Assembly: GCF_006352065.1 (NCBI RefSeq)
Contig: NZ_CP040915.1
Span: 3,906,001 to 3,970,000, forward strand
Reading direction: 5' to 3'
Length of the DNA stretch: 64,000 nucleotides
DNA from: Georgenia yuyongxinii
Lineage (GTDB): Bacteria > Actinomycetota > Actinomycetes > Actinomycetales > Actinomycetaceae
The notes beneath the pieces were generated by a model. That model was not told the origin of the DNA, searched no databases, and was given only the letters and a program-made list of their open reading frames with translations. This document shows positions 42,982 to 52,615 of this stretch, piece by piece. The position numbers and the translations under genes were made by a program. Position 1 is the stretch's first letter. Each line of letters opens with the position of its first letter.

Positions 42982-44372
42982 CTGGCTCGTTCCGGCTCGG
43001 CCGGCACGGTCGCCGGGGGCGGCGCCTCCGCGGAGGCGAGGGTGGGGTCGGGCGCGGCCACGGCCACGCCGAGCACCTGCTCGAGGGCGCGCAGGTGCTC
43101 CTCGGTGCGGCCCTCCCGGCCGGCGGCGCGAGCCCGCACCGTCGGCTCGTGGACGAGGCGGGCGGCCAGCCGGCGCAGCGCCTGTGCGGCGCGCTCGGCG
43201 CTCACGGCCCCCTCGGCCGGGAGCCGCTCCAGCTCGGCGTTGACGGCGTCCGCGACCCGGCTGCGCAGGGCCACGACGGCGTCGTCCATGCGGCGTTCGG
43301 CGACGGTGCCGTCGAAGGTGCCGATCCCGTCGGCCACGATCGCGCGGGCGCGCTCCACCTCCACGGCGGTGGCCCGTGGCGCGTGGTCACGGACGGTGGG
43401 CAGGTCGACGAGGACGACGTCGTCCAGGCCCGCGGCGGCCGGGTCGACGTCGGGGCGCAGCGCGAGGTCGACCAGGACGAGCGGGCCGGCTGCACCGTCG
43501 GCGCGGCGTGCGCGCACCCCGGCGGCCACCGTGGCCGCGTCGAGCACGGGGCTGCCCGTGCCGCGGCAGGTGACCACGAGGTCGGCCCGCCGCAGCGCGG
43601 TGACCAGGTCCGCCTCGGCGGTGGCCACGCCGTGGGAGGCGGCGAACGCGGGCCCGCGGCCGGAGGCGGACCACACCACGACGTCGGTGGCGCCGCGCTC
43701 GCGCAGGGCGGCCAGGGAGGCGCCGGCGTAGGAGCCGGTGCCGACGAGCAGCACGCGGCGGCCGGCCCAGCTCGCGGCGGGCACGGGGTGGTCGTCGGTG
43801 GGCCAGGTGCGCTCGGCCCGCTCGCAGGCGTGGCCGGCGGCCCGCGCGGCCGCCAGGTCCAGGGCGACCGCCACCACGGAGCGGCCCGCACGGGCCAGGT
43901 CCGTCGCGACGGCGACCTGGCGGGAGGTGCGGGTGGCGTGCTGGAGCGTCTGCTCGAGCAGGGTGGAGGTGGTGCCCTCGGTGCGGGCGGTGGCCAGCGC
44001 ACGGCGCACCTGACCGGCGATCTCCCGCTCGCCGACCACCATGGCGTCCAGCCCGGCGGCCACCTCGAACACGTGCCGGACCGCCTCGTCCCCGGTCGCG
44101 GGCCGCATGAGCCGGGCGACCTCGTGCTCGGGGGTGCCGCTGGCCCGGGCGACGGCGGCGCGGGCGGCGCGGACGGCGACCTCGGGGTCGTCCGCGTCGA
44201 GGTAGAGCTCGTACCGGTTGCAGGTCGCCAGGACGACGGCGCCGCGGACGGCAGGCCGGCCGGCCACGACCTGTCGGCCCACGTCCGGGGCGCCGACGCT
44301 CAGCCGCTCGATGTCGGCGAGGTCCAGGTCGTGGTGGTTCGCAGAGAGAAGAAGGAGCACCACGGCATCCAT
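42978..44372 (-). CDS. hemA: Glutamyl-tRNA reductase
   Basis: 464 residues. Reduces glutamyl-tRNA to glutamate-1-semialdehyde, committing carbon to tetrapyrroles. The catalytic Cys is in VVLATCNRYELYLD. The NADPH-binding part shows RRVLLVGTGSYAGASLAAL. A helical dimerisation domain ends the protein, extended by a disordered acidic/Ala tail. Start ATG 44372 gives MDAVVLLLLSANHHDLDL, the family's usual beginning; a longer frame would overlap hemE's promoter. It is divergent from hemE with only 38 bp between. Confidence 0.95.
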   Translation of the reverse strand: MDAVVLLLLSANHHDLDLADIERLSVGAPDVGRQVVAGRPAVRGAVVLATCNRYELYLDADDPEVAVRAARAAVARASGTPEHEVARLMRPATGDEAVRHVFEVAAGLDAMVVGEREIAGQVRRALATARTEGTTSTLLEQTLQHATRTSRQVAVATDLARAGRSVVAVALDLAAARAAGHACERAERTWPTDDHPVPAASWAGRRVLLVGTGSYAGASLAALRERGATDVVVWSASGRGPAFAASHGVATAEADLVTALRRADLVVTCRGTGSPVLDAATVAAGVRARRADGAAGPLVLVDLALRPDVDPAAAGLDDVVLVDLPTVRDHAPRATAVEVERARAIVADGIGTFDGTVAERRMDDAVVALRSRVADAVNAELERLPAEGAVSAERAAQALRRLAARLVHEPTVRARAAGREGRTEEHLRALEQVLGVAVAAPDPTLASAEAPPPATVPAEPERAR

Positions 44373-44410
44373 AGTGAACCATTTCGTCCGGCGCCAGGCA
44401 CAATGGCCCG

Positions 44411-45466
44411 GTGACAAATCCTTCACCCGCCACTGCGGATGTCCCGGAGAATGCAGTCCCGCCGCTGGTCAGGGCGTATTTTGGGGAACGGCCGGACCGC
44501 CTGCCGGTGTGGTTCATGCGACAGGCCGGACGGTCGCTGCCGGAGTACCGGGCCGCCCGCGAGGGGGTGGGCATGCTCGAGTCGTGCCTGCGCCCCGAGC
44601 TCGCCGCGGAGATCACGCTGCAGCCGGTGCGCCGCCACGGGGTGGACGCCGCGATCTTCTTCTCTGACATCGTCGTTCCCCTGAAGCTCGCGGGTGTCGA
44701 CGTCGAGATCGTGTCGGGGGTGGGCCCGGTGGTCGCCGAGCCGGTGCGCACCCGGGCCGACGTCGACCGTCTCGTCCAGCACCGTCCGGGCGACCACGAC
44801 GCCGTCACCGAGGCGGTGCGCCTGACGGTGGCCGAGCTCGGCGCCACGCCGCTGATCGGCTTCGCCGGGGCGCCGTTCACGCTGGCCGCGTACCTGGTGG
44901 AGGGCCGCCCCTCGCGCGACCATCTCGCCGCCCGCACGATGATGCACGCCGACCCCGAGGCCTGGCGCCTTCTCATGCGCTGGACCGCCGACATCACGGG
45001 CGCGTTCTTGCGCGCGCAGGTCCTGGCCGGCGCCCGGGCCGCGCAGCTGTTCGACTCCTGGGCCGGCGCCCTGTCCCTGGCGGACTACACCGGCCATGCC
45101 GCGCCGTTCAGCGCCCGCGCGCTGGCACAGGTGCACGAGCTGGGTGTGCCGGTCGTGCACTTCGGGACCGGCACGTCCGAGCTGTTGGGAGCCATGCGGG
45201 ACGTGGGCGCCGACGTCATCGGGGTGGACTACCGCCTCCCGCTGGACGAGGCCGCCCGGCGGCTGGGCGGGACCACGCCGTTGCAGGGCAACATCGACCC
45301 CGCGCTGCTCGCGGCGCCGTGGGAGGTGCTCGAGGCCCACGTGCGCGCGGTGGTCGAGGCGGGCCGCGCCGCCCCGGCGCACGTGGTCAACCTCGGCCAT
45401 GGTGTGCCGCCGAGCACGGACCCGGGGGTGCTGACCCGGGTCGTCGAGCTCGTGCACCAGCTGTGA
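44411..45466 (+). CDS. hemE: Uroporphyrinogen decarboxylase
   Basis: 351 residues. Converts uroporphyrinogen III to coproporphyrinogen III. Conserved VWFMRQAGRSLPEYR (substrate-carboxylate arginines), DAAIFFSDIVVPL (Asp), GFAGAPFTLAAYLVEG, and a C-terminal NLGHGVPPSTDPGVL are all present. GTG start at 44411. The next gene overlaps by 4 bp. Confidence 0.96.
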   Translation: MTNPSPATADVPENAVPPLVRAYFGERPDRLPVWFMRQAGRSLPEYRAAREGVGMLESCLRPELAAEITLQPVRRHGVDAAIFFSDIVVPLKLAGVDVEIVSGVGPVVAEPVRTRADVDRLVQHRPGDHDAVTEAVRLTVAELGATPLIGFAGAPFTLAAYLVEGRPSRDHLAARTMMHADPEAWRLLMRWTADITGAFLRAQVLAGARAAQLFDSWAGALSLADYTGHAAPFSARALAQVHELGVPVVHFGTGTSELLGAMRDVGADVIGVDYRLPLDEAARRLGGTTPLQGNIDPALLAAPWEVLEAHVRAVVEAGRAAPAHVVNLGHGVPPSTDPGVLTRVVELVHQL

Positions 45467-46875
45467 GCCGGGCCGCGGGCGCCGGCACGGCGGGCGGCGA
45501 GCGGGCCGACGTCGTCGTCGTGGGGGGCGGCATGGCCGGGCTGACGGCGGCGCACACGCTGACGCGCCACGGGCTGCGGCCGGTGGTGCTGGAGGCAGGT
45601 GACGACGTCGGGGGCCTGGTCACGGCGGGGACCATCGGCGGCTTCGAGATCGACCTGGGCGCGGAGGCGTTCGCGCGGCGCCGGCCCGAGGTGGCCACCC
45701 TCGCCCGCGAGCTGGGGCTGGCGGTGGACCAGCCGGCGGGCGGCTCGTGGGTGTGGTCGCCCGCCGGCGGCGGACACGCGGTGCCCATCCCGGCCGAGTC
45801 GATCCTGGGCATCCCGGGCCGCCCGGACGCACCCGAGGTGCTGCGCGCGCTCGGGCCCGACGGCGCCGCCCGCGCCGCGCGGGACGCCGAGCTGGACCCG
45901 GCCGTCGGTGCCGACGCGCCGGACCTGGCGACGCTTGTGCGGGCCCGGATGGGTGAGGCGGTGCTCACCCGCCTGGTCGGCCCGATCGCCGGCGGCATCC
46001 ACAACGCCGACCCGGCCGACCTGGCGGTGGACTCGGTGGCGCCGGGGCTGCGCGCGGCCCTGGCCGCGTACGGCTCCCTGGCCGCCGCGGTGCGGGCGCT
46101 GCGGGCCGCCGCACCGCCGGGTGCGGCGATAGCGACGACGGTCGGCGGCCTGTTCCGCCTGCCCCGCGCCCTGGCCGCCGCGGTGGTGGCCGCGGGCGGC
46201 CAGGTCCGCACCGGCACCCGCGTGCGCGGGGTGCGGCCGGTGCCCGGCGGCTGGGAGGTGACGGCGGAGGACGGCGTGCTGCGCGCCGACCGTGTGGTGG
46301 TCGCGACCCCCGGCCCGGCGGCCCTGACGCTGCTGGCCGACACCGTCGACGTCTCCGACGTGCATCTGCCCACCGGCAGCACCATCACGCATGTGACCCT
46401 GGTGGTCCGGGCACCTGAGCTGGACGCCGCCCCGCGCGGCGCCGGGCTGCTCGTGCCCGTGGGCGCCGGCGTGCGCGCCAAGGCCCTGACGCACGCCAGC
46501 GCCAAGTGGCCGTGGCTGACCGCCGTGACTGGGCCGGGCACCCACGTGCTGCGAGTCTCCTACGGCCGGCCCGGCGAGCCGACGGAGGACGTCGACCCGG
46601 CCACGGCACTGCGCGACGCCGCCACGCTGCTCGGTGTCCCGCTCGGGCCGGCGGCACTCCTCGACGCGCGGGTGGTGCGGCGGGCGGGCATCCTTGCCGC
46701 CGCGACCCCGGACCACGTGGCGCAGGTCGAGCGCGTGGTCGGCCGGGTGCACCAGCTGGGCGGGCTCGACCTGACGGGCGCCTGGGTGGCCGGGACCGGA
46801 CTGGCAGCCGTGGTCGCCCATGCCCAGCGGATCGCGGCCCACGACGAGCGCCTCCCCCGGCGCGCGACCGCCTGA
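45463..46875 (+). CDS. hemY: Coproporphyrinogen/protoporphyrinogen oxidase (FAD), HemY/CgoX
   Basis: 470 residues, FAD-dependent amine-oxidase fold. FAD-binding VVVVGGGMAGLTAAHTLTRH is followed by VVLEAGDDVGGLV. The FAD C-terminal contact is GLDLTGAWVAGTGLAAVV. In an organism with HemQ, this enzyme most likely oxidises coproporphyrinogen III to coproporphyrin III (CgoX). GTG start overlapping the hemE stop indicates coupling. Confidence 0.93.
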   Translation: MSRAAGAGTAGGERADVVVVGGGMAGLTAAHTLTRHGLRPVVLEAGDDVGGLVTAGTIGGFEIDLGAEAFARRRPEVATLARELGLAVDQPAGGSWVWSPAGGGHAVPIPAESILGIPGRPDAPEVLRALGPDGAARAARDAELDPAVGADAPDLATLVRARMGEAVLTRLVGPIAGGIHNADPADLAVDSVAPGLRAALAAYGSLAAAVRALRAAAPPGAAIATTVGGLFRLPRALAAAVVAAGGQVRTGTRVRGVRPVPGGWEVTAEDGVLRADRVVVATPGPAALTLLADTVDVSDVHLPTGSTITHVTLVVRAPELDAAPRGAGLLVPVGAGVRAKALTHASAKWPWLTAVTGPGTHVLRVSYGRPGEPTEDVDPATALRDAATLLGVPLGPAALLDARVVRRAGILAAATPDHVAQVERVVGRVHQLGGLDLTGAWVAGTGLAAVVAHAQRIAAHDERLPRRATA

Positions 46876-46962
46876 GCCGGCCGTCCACCGCCCCTGCGGG
46901 CGCCGGACGACCTGCCGCCGTGCCTGCCAGCATCTGGCACACGCACCCGGGCCCGCATTACG

Positions 46963-47043
46963 TGACAATGTGTCAGAACATTTCCGGACAGGCCCACCAA
47001 GAATGCGTGAGCCAGCCCACCACAATGTCCTGACGAATTGTCA
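46963..47043. promoter_or_regulatory. Paired palindromic operators upstream of hemC
   Basis: TGACAATGTGTCAGAACATT (46963-46982) recurs inverted at 47024-47043, matching at 17 of 20 positions. Each arm is itself a dyad (TGACA-ATG-TGTCA and TGAC-GAATT-GTCA). The 41 bp between the arms and the AT-rich content suggest a looped or cooperative repressor site, separating hemC transcription from hemEY. Confidence 0.75.
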
Positions 47044-47093
47044 TGAAAAGCCGCTGCCTCGACTTTTGTCCTTCCGGTGCGCAAACTGATGCG

Positions 47094-48170
47094 GTGAGCA
47101 CGTCAACCCCTCTGCGTATCGGCACCCGGGGCAGCGAGCTCGCCCTCACCCAGACGACCACGGTGGCGGAGTCGCTCGCAGCCGCCTCTGGCCGCGACGT
47201 CGAGCTCGTCACCATCCGCACCGAGGGAGACCGGTCCACCGCGTCTCTCGCCAGCCTCGGCGGCACCGGCGTGTTCGCGGCGGCGCTGCGCGAGGCGGTG
47301 CTGGCGAGCACCTGCGACGTGGCCGTGCACTCGCTCAAGGACCTGCCCACCGCCCCTGTGACGGGGCTGAGCATCGGCGCCCTGCCGGCCCGGGCGGACC
47401 ACCGCGACGCCCTGTGCGCCCGGGACGGCCTGACCCTGGCGACGCTGCCCGCGGGCGCCCGCGTGGGCACAGGGTCCCCGCGCCGCGCCGCTCAGCTCCG
47501 CCTCGCCCGGCCGGACCTGGAGGTCGTGGACATCCGCGGCAATGTCGGCACCCGGCTAGGACGGGTGGGCGCCGACCTGGACGCGGTCGTCCTCGCCCAG
47601 GCCGGCCTGGTCCGGCTCGGGCTGCTGGACCACGTGACCGAGACTCTCGAGCCGGACGTCATGCTGTCCGCGCCGGGCCAGGGCGCACTGGCGGTCGAGT
47701 GCCGAACCGCGGACCTGGCCGGCCCGCTCGGCGAGACCCTGCGCACGATCGATGACCCGTCCACCCGCCTGGCCGTCGTGGCCGAACGCACATTGCTGGC
47801 CGCGCTCGAGGCGGGCTGCGCCGCGCCGGTCGCCGCCTGGGCCCGTGTGGTGCCCGGCACGGCGGCCGAGCCCGCCTCCCTCGTGCTCCGCGCCGGCGCC
47901 TTCGACCCCGCCGGCCGCGACGCCCGCGTCCGCACCGCCGTCGTGGACCTCCCCGGGTCGCCGGAACGCTCCGGGGCCGCTGCCGACGGCGTCGAGACCG
48001 TCCAGGGAGTCGGCGACTCGCTCGCCCAGGACCTCGGCCGGACGACCGCTCTCCGGCTCCTCGACGACGGCGCCGCCGAGATAGCGGGGCTGCCGACGGC
48101 CGGCGGCGCGCTCGCCGCCGCGGGCCAGCCCGACGTGCCCGGTGTGCTCGACGGCGACGCCGGCGCATGA
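47094..48170 (+). CDS. hemC: Porphobilinogen deaminase (hydroxymethylbilane synthase)
   Basis: 358 residues. Polymerises four porphobilinogens. Seen: RIGTRGSELALTQT at the start, CDVAVHSLKDLPT, GTGSPRRAAQLRLARPDLEV, DIRGNVGTRLGRV, and the dipyrromethane-cofactor Cys in ALEAGCAAPVAAWA. GTG 47094 is favoured because the RIGTRGS motif then lies a few residues in; an in-frame ATG at 47043 lies inside the operator. The last 60 residues extend past the usual length and are Ala-rich. Confidence 0.95.
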   Translation: MSTSTPLRIGTRGSELALTQTTTVAESLAAASGRDVELVTIRTEGDRSTASLASLGGTGVFAAALREAVLASTCDVAVHSLKDLPTAPVTGLSIGALPARADHRDALCARDGLTLATLPAGARVGTGSPRRAAQLRLARPDLEVVDIRGNVGTRLGRVGADLDAVVLAQAGLVRLGLLDHVTETLEPDVMLSAPGQGALAVECRTADLAGPLGETLRTIDDPSTRLAVVAERTLLAALEAGCAAPVAAWARVVPGTAAEPASLVLRAGAFDPAGRDARVRTAVVDLPGSPERSGAAADGVETVQGVGDSLAQDLGRTTALRLLDDGAAEIAGLPTAGGALAAAGQPDVPGVLDGDAGA

Positions 48171-48970
48171 CGGATCGAGCGCCCTCGCACCCCACCAGCG
48201 ACCTGCGCGGCGCGCACGTGCTGCTCCCGCGCGCACTCCCGGACGACCCGCTCGCCGCCGCCGTCCGCGCGGCCGGGGGCGTGGCGGTGCCGACCGAGCT
48301 GGTCCGGTTCGCCGTCGCGCAACCCTCGGACCTCCTCGACCAGGCGCTGCGGGCGCTGGGCGAGGGCGCACACGCCTGGCTCGCCGTCACCAGCGCAACC
48401 ACGGTCGAGGTGCTCGCCGGGCGCGCCGCCGACCTGGGCACCACCTTGGCGGCGCTGACCGAGCGGGTGCAGGTGGCCGCCGTCGGCCCCGCAACGGCCG
48501 CCGCGCTCCAGAGTGCCGGCGTGCACGTGGACCTGGTCCCGCCCGGGGAGTCCAGCGCCGCGACGCTCCTGGACGTCTGGCCGGCGGCCGAGGAGCGCGC
48601 CCTGGTGCTGCTGCCGCACTCGGAGATCGCCGGCCCCACGCTGGCGAGCGGGCTGCGGGAGCGCGGCTGGCTCGTGGACGAGGTCGTCGCCTACCGGACG
48701 GTGCCCGTGCGAGAGCCGGACCCGGCCGTGAGCGCGGCGCTGGCCGCGGGGCGCATCACCGTCGTACTGCTCACCTCAGGCTCGACGGCGCGTGCCCTCG
48801 TCGCGCTGTACGGCGTCCCACCGGCACGGGTGTGCGCGATCGGCGCCAGCACCGCCCAGGCCGCCGCCGAGGCGGGCCTGACGGTGCACGCCGTCGCCGA
48901 GGCACAGACCCCCGCGGGGCTCGTCGCCGCTGCCACCCACCTCATCGCCGAGATGTCCTCCTCTCGGTGA
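48167..48970 (+). CDS. hemD: Uroporphyrinogen-III synthase
   Basis: 267 residues. Closes and inverts ring D of hydroxymethylbilane. Sequence conservation is low in this family, but two Rossmann-like lobes are visible (GAHVLLPRALPDDPLAAAVR, ERALVLLPHSEIAGPTLASG), along with AWLAVTSATTVEVLA and ITVVLLTSGSTARALV. Its position between hemC (ATGA overlap) and hemB supports the call. The last five residues and the stop (MSSSR then TGA) are encoded by a dispersed repeat, so the original C-terminus may have differed. Confidence 0.93.
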   Translation: MTDRAPSHPTSDLRGAHVLLPRALPDDPLAAAVRAAGGVAVPTELVRFAVAQPSDLLDQALRALGEGAHAWLAVTSATTVEVLAGRAADLGTTLAALTERVQVAAVGPATAAALQSAGVHVDLVPPGESSAATLLDVWPAAEERALVLLPHSEIAGPTLASGLRERGWLVDEVVAYRTVPVREPDPAVSAALAAGRITVVLLTSGSTARALVALYGVPPARVCAIGASTAQAAAEAGLTVHAVAEAQTPAGLVAAATHLIAEMSSSR

Positions 48971-49013
48971 CATGTCATCGACATCTCGCCGAGGCGTGGA
49001 CATCTCGGCAACG
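48947..49013 (+). repeat. Dispersed CGAGATGTCA repeat, copy D, covering the hemD stop
   Basis: CGAGATGTCCTCCTCTCGG is followed by inverted copies GACATCTCG at 48991 and 49000-49009. It fills much of the hemD-hemB gap and supplies the hemD stop codon. Confidence 0.75.
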
Positions 49014-49039
49014 CTTTGGATGATCGGAACGGAGCACCT

Positions 49040-50071
49040 GTGACCACCTCCCCCGCCACGCAGGCCGCGGCGCAGACCACCGCCACCCGCCGGGTCGAGC
49101 CGCGCCCGGCCGAGCGCCCGCGCCGACTGCGCGCCACCCCGGCGCTGCGCCGGCTCGTCGCCGAGCACCGCACCGACCCGGCGGACCTGGTGCTGCCGAT
49201 GTTCGTGCGTGAGGGCATCGACGCACCCGTGCCGTTGGCGTCCATGCCGGGCGTCGCGCAGCACACCATGGACTCGCTGCGCCGGGCGGCGGTGGAGGCC
49301 GCCGAGTCGGGCGTGGGCGGGCTGATGCTCTTCGGCGTGCCCGCGGTGCGCGACGCCGTCGGCTCGGGGGCCACCGACCCGGACGGCATCCTCAACGCCG
49401 GGCTGCGTGCCCTGGTCGAGGAGGTGGGGGACGCCGTCGTCGTCATGTCCGACCTGTGCCTGGACGAGTTCACCGACCACGGCCACTGCGGGGTGCTCGA
49501 CACCGCCGGGCGGGTGGACAACGACGCCACCTTGGTGCGCTACCAGGACATGGCGCTGGCGCACGCCGCCACCGGGGCCCACGTGCTGGGGCTGAGCGGG
49601 ATGATGGACGGTCAGGTCGCCGCCGTCCGGGAGGTGCTGGAGGCCGACGGGCACACCGACACCGCGATCCTCGCGTACTCGGCGAAGTACGCCTCCGCGT
49701 TCTACGGCCCCTTCCGCGACGCCGTCGACTCCCAGCTGCGCGGGGACCGCAAGACCTACCAGATGGACCCGGCCAACGGCCGCGCGGGACTGCGCGAGGC
49801 CACCCTCGACCTCACCGAGGGCGCCGACATCGTCATGGTCAAGCCCGCACTGAGCTACCTCGACGTCCTGGCCGACGTCGCCGAGCTCTCCCCCGTCCCC
49901 GTCGCGGCGTACCAGGTCTCCGGCGAGTACGCGATGATCGAGGCCGCCGCCGCGCAGGGCTGGATCGAGCGGCGGCGCGCCATCGAGGAGTCCGTGGTGA
50001 GCATCCAGCGAGCCGGCGCGGACTTCGTGCTGACCTACTGGGCGACCGAGCTCGCCGGCTGGCTGCGCTGA
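49040..50071 (+). CDS. hemB: Delta-aminolevulinic acid dehydratase (porphobilinogen synthase)
   Basis: 343 residues. Condenses two 5-aminolevulinates. The two active-site lysines lie in [15 protein letters not shown] and [14 protein letters not shown]. The metal site reads [16 protein letters not shown]: one of the three zinc cysteines of the E. coli-type site is replaced by Asp, as in magnesium-using enzymes. Start GTG 49040 is preferred. It follows hemD after a repeat element. Confidence 0.95.
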   Translation: MTTSPATQAAAQTTATRRVEPRPAERPRRLRATPALRRLVAEHRTDPADLVLPMFVREGIDAPVPLASMPGVAQHTMDSLRRAAVEAAESGVGGLMLFGVPAVRDAVGSGATDPDGILNAGLRALVEEVGDAVVVMSDLCLDEFTDHGHCGVLDTAGRVDNDATLVRYQDMALAHAATGAHVLGLSGMMDGQVAAVREVLEADGHTDTAILAYSAKYASAFYGPFRDAVDSQLRGDRKTYQMDPANGRAGLREATLDLTEGADIVMVKPALSYLDVLADVAELSPVPVAAYQVSGEYAMIEAAAAQGWIERRRAIEESVVSIQRAGADFVLTYWATELAGWLR

Positions 50072-50180
50072 CGCCGCGGCTTCCGCACGGCCCCACCTGG
50101 GACGGCGGCTCAGGATCGCCGCCCGCGGGCCCACGTCCCATCCTCTGCCGCTCCATCGCACTCGTCACCAAGGAGTAAAT

Positions 50181-51551
50181 ATGACCGCCGACCCCATGCA
50201 CGAGCTGTTCGAGCGCGCCCGCGCCGTCATCCCCGGCGGGGTGAGCTCCCCGGTGCGCGCGTTCGGTTCGGTGGGCGGCGACCCGCGGTTCATCGCGTCC
50301 GCCCGCGGGCCGTACGTCACGGACACGACGGGGCGGGAGTACGTGGACCTGGTGATGTCGTGGGGGCCGGCGCTGCTGGGGCACGCGCACCCCGAGGTGG
50401 TGGCGGCCGTGCAGGACGCCGCCAGCCGGGGCCTGTCCTTCGGGGCCCCCACCGAGGCCGAGGTGGAGCTCGCCGAGGCCGTGCGTGGCCGGGTGCCCGC
50501 CGCGGAGAAGGTGCGGTTCGTCTCGACCGGCACCGAGGCGACGATGACCGCGGTGCGCCTGGCGCGCGGTGCCACCGGGCGTGACCTCGTCGTCAAGTTC
50601 GCCGGGTGCTACCACGGGCACGTCGACGCGCTGCTCGCCGAGGCCGGCTCCGGCGTCGCCACCTTCGCCCTGCCCGGCTCGGCCGGGGTCACCACGGCCA
50701 GCGCCGCCGAGACCGTCGTGGTGCCCTACAACGACCTGCCGGCCCTCGAGGCCGTCTTCGCCGAGCGCGGCGACCGGATCGCGGCGGTCATCACCGAGGC
50801 CGCGCCGGCGAACATGGGCGTGGTGCCGCCACAGCCCGGCTTCAACGCGGCGCTGCGCCGCCTCACCACCGAGCACGGCGCCCTGCTGATCCTCGACGAG
50901 GTGCTCACGGGCTTCCGGGTCGGCCCGTCCGGGTGGTGGGGGCTCGACGGCGTCGCGACCGACGGCGCTACGACGGCGGGGGGCGGGACGACGGCGACCG
51001 GCTCAGCCCCGTACGTCCCGGACCTGTTCACCTTCGGCAAGGTGGTCGGCGGCGGCATGCCGCTGGCCGGGCTCGGCGGGCGCGCCGAGATCATGGACCT
51101 CCTCGCCCCGACCGGCCCCGTCTACCAGGCCGGCACCCTCTCTGGGAACCCCCTCGCCACCGCCGCCGGCCTGGCCACGCTGCGCCTGGCCGACAGCGCG
51201 GTGTACGCACACGTGGACGAGGCCGCCCGCACCCTGGGCGACGCCGTCGCCGACGCGCTGGACGCCGCCGGCGTCGCGCACCGCGTGCAGCGGGCCGGCA
51301 ACCTCTTCTCGGTGATGTTCGGCGAGGCCGCGGCCCGCGACGGCGTGCGCAGCTACGCCGATGCCCAGGCGCAGGAGACCTTCCGGCACCCGCCGTTCTT
51401 CCACGCGATGCTCGACGCCGGGGTGGCGCTGCCGCCGTCGGTGTTCGAGGCCTGGTTCCTCTCCGCCGCCCACGACGACGCCGCGATGAGCCGGATCCTC
51501 GAGGCGCTGCCGGCCGCGGCCCGGGCGGCGGCCGAGGCGCGCCCCGCCTGA
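50181..51551 (+). CDS. hemL: Glutamate-1-semialdehyde 2,1-aminomutase
   Basis: 456 residues, PLP enzyme making 5-aminolevulinate. Seen: [73 protein letters not shown], and the PLP-lysine in [16 protein letters not shown]. An excellent AAGGAG precedes the ATG. Between WWGLDGVA and [10 protein letters not shown] there is an extra Thr/Gly/Ala-rich loop of about 20 residues ([18 protein letters not shown]), probably a surface insertion. Confidence 0.95.
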   Translation: MTADPMHELFERARAVIPGGVSSPVRAFGSVGGDPRFIASARGPYVTDTTGREYVDLVMSWGPALLGHAHPEVVAAVQDAASRGLSFGAPTEAEVELAEAVRGRVPAAEKVRFVSTGTEATMTAVRLARGATGRDLVVKFAGCYHGHVDALLAEAGSGVATFALPGSAGVTTASAAETVVVPYNDLPALEAVFAERGDRIAAVITEAAPANMGVVPPQPGFNAALRRLTTEHGALLILDEVLTGFRVGPSGWWGLDGVATDGATTAGGGTTATGSAPYVPDLFTFGKVVGGGMPLAGLGGRAEIMDLLAPTGPVYQAGTLSGNPLATAAGLATLRLADSAVYAHVDEAARTLGDAVADALDAAGVAHRVQRAGNLFSVMFGEAAARDGVRSYADAQAQETFRHPPFFHAMLDAGVALPPSVFEAWFLSAAHDDAAMSRILEALPAAARAAAEARPA

Positions 51552-51555
51552 CCGG

Positions 51556-52518
51556 TCAGTCCGCCTCGGGCGGCGCCTGCGCACCCTCGGCCTCGTCCCG
51601 CTCGGCCCAGTCCAGGAGCGGGGCGAGGTCGAAGACGGCGGCATCGATGCCCGCGTGGAGGTCGCCGAGCTTGGCGTAGCGGGCGGGCATCGTGGCGACG
51701 GTGAAGTCGCGCGGGTCGCAGTCCGGCACCTCCTGCCACGTCAGGGGGGCCGACACTGTGGCCTCGGGCGTCCCGCGGATCGAGTAGGCGCACGCGATCG
51801 TGTGGTCGCGAGCGTTCTGGTTGAAGTCGACGAAAACCTTGGCCGGGTCGCGGTCCTTGCGCCACCACGTCGTCGTCGCCTCCTCCGGTGTGCGTCGCTC
51901 GACCTCGCGGGCGAAGGCGAGCGCGGCCCGGCGCACGTCATGGAAGCCGTGCTCGGGCTTGATGCGCACGTAGACGTGCAGGCCGTCCCCGCCCGTGGTC
52001 TTGGGGAAGCCGGTGGCGCCGAGCTCGTCGAGCACCTCGCGGGCCACGCCCGCCACGCGGCGGACGGTGGCGAAGTCCGTGGAGTCGCCCGGGTCGAGGT
52101 CGATGCGCCACTCGTCGGGCTTCTCGACGTCGGCGCGGCGGCTGTTCCACGGGTGGAACTCGACCGTGGACATCTGCACTGCCCAGATCACCTGCGCGAG
52201 CTCGGTGACACACAGCTCGTCGGCGTCGCGGTCGTAGCGCGGGAAGTGCACCCGCACGGTCTGCACCCAGTCCGGTGCGCCGTGCGGCAGCCGCTTCTGG
52301 TGGACCTTCTCCCCGGTGATGCCCTCGGGGAAGCGGTGCAGCATGCAGGGGCGCTCGCGCAGGGCGTTGACGATGCCGTCGCCGACGGCGAGGTAGTAGG
52401 TCGCGAGGTCGAGCTTGGTGTGTCCAGGGCCGGGGAAGTAGACCCGGTCGGGGTTGCTGATCCGGACGACGCGCCCGCCGACCTCCAGCTCGGTCGCGGG
52501 TGAGGTCGCCTTGGCCAT
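51556..52518 (-). CDS. LigD-type polymerase/primase domain protein
   Basis: 320 residues, archaeo-eukaryotic-primase-type polymerase as in LigD of non-homologous end joining. Conserved: RISNPDRVYFPGPGHTKLDL, RFPEGITGEKVHQKR, the metal-binding WRIDLDPGDSTDF, GFPKTTGGDGLHVYVRI, and DPAKVFVDFNQNARDHTIA. Polymerase domain only; no ligase or Ku gene is in the window. Such stand-alone PolDom proteins are common in actinobacteria and may act in repair with a separate ligase. Confidence 0.92.
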   Translation of the reverse strand: MAKATSPATELEVGGRVVRISNPDRVYFPGPGHTKLDLATYYLAVGDGIVNALRERPCMLHRFPEGITGEKVHQKRLPHGAPDWVQTVRVHFPRYDRDADELCVTELAQVIWAVQMSTVEFHPWNSRRADVEKPDEWRIDLDPGDSTDFATVRRVAGVAREVLDELGATGFPKTTGGDGLHVYVRIKPEHGFHDVRRAALAFAREVERRTPEEATTTWWRKDRDPAKVFVDFNQNARDHTIACAYSIRGTPEATVSAPLTWQEVPDCDPRDFTVATMPARYAKLGDLHAGIDAAVFDLAPLLDWAERDEAEGAQAPPEAD

Positions 52519-52615
52519 GGGACTACCTCACCACCGGCCGCGGAACGGCGCCACGGGGCCGCCGGAGACGGCGGTCCCCTCCTCGCGCCCCTGGGCCCGG
52601 TGTGCCCCGCTCGAC

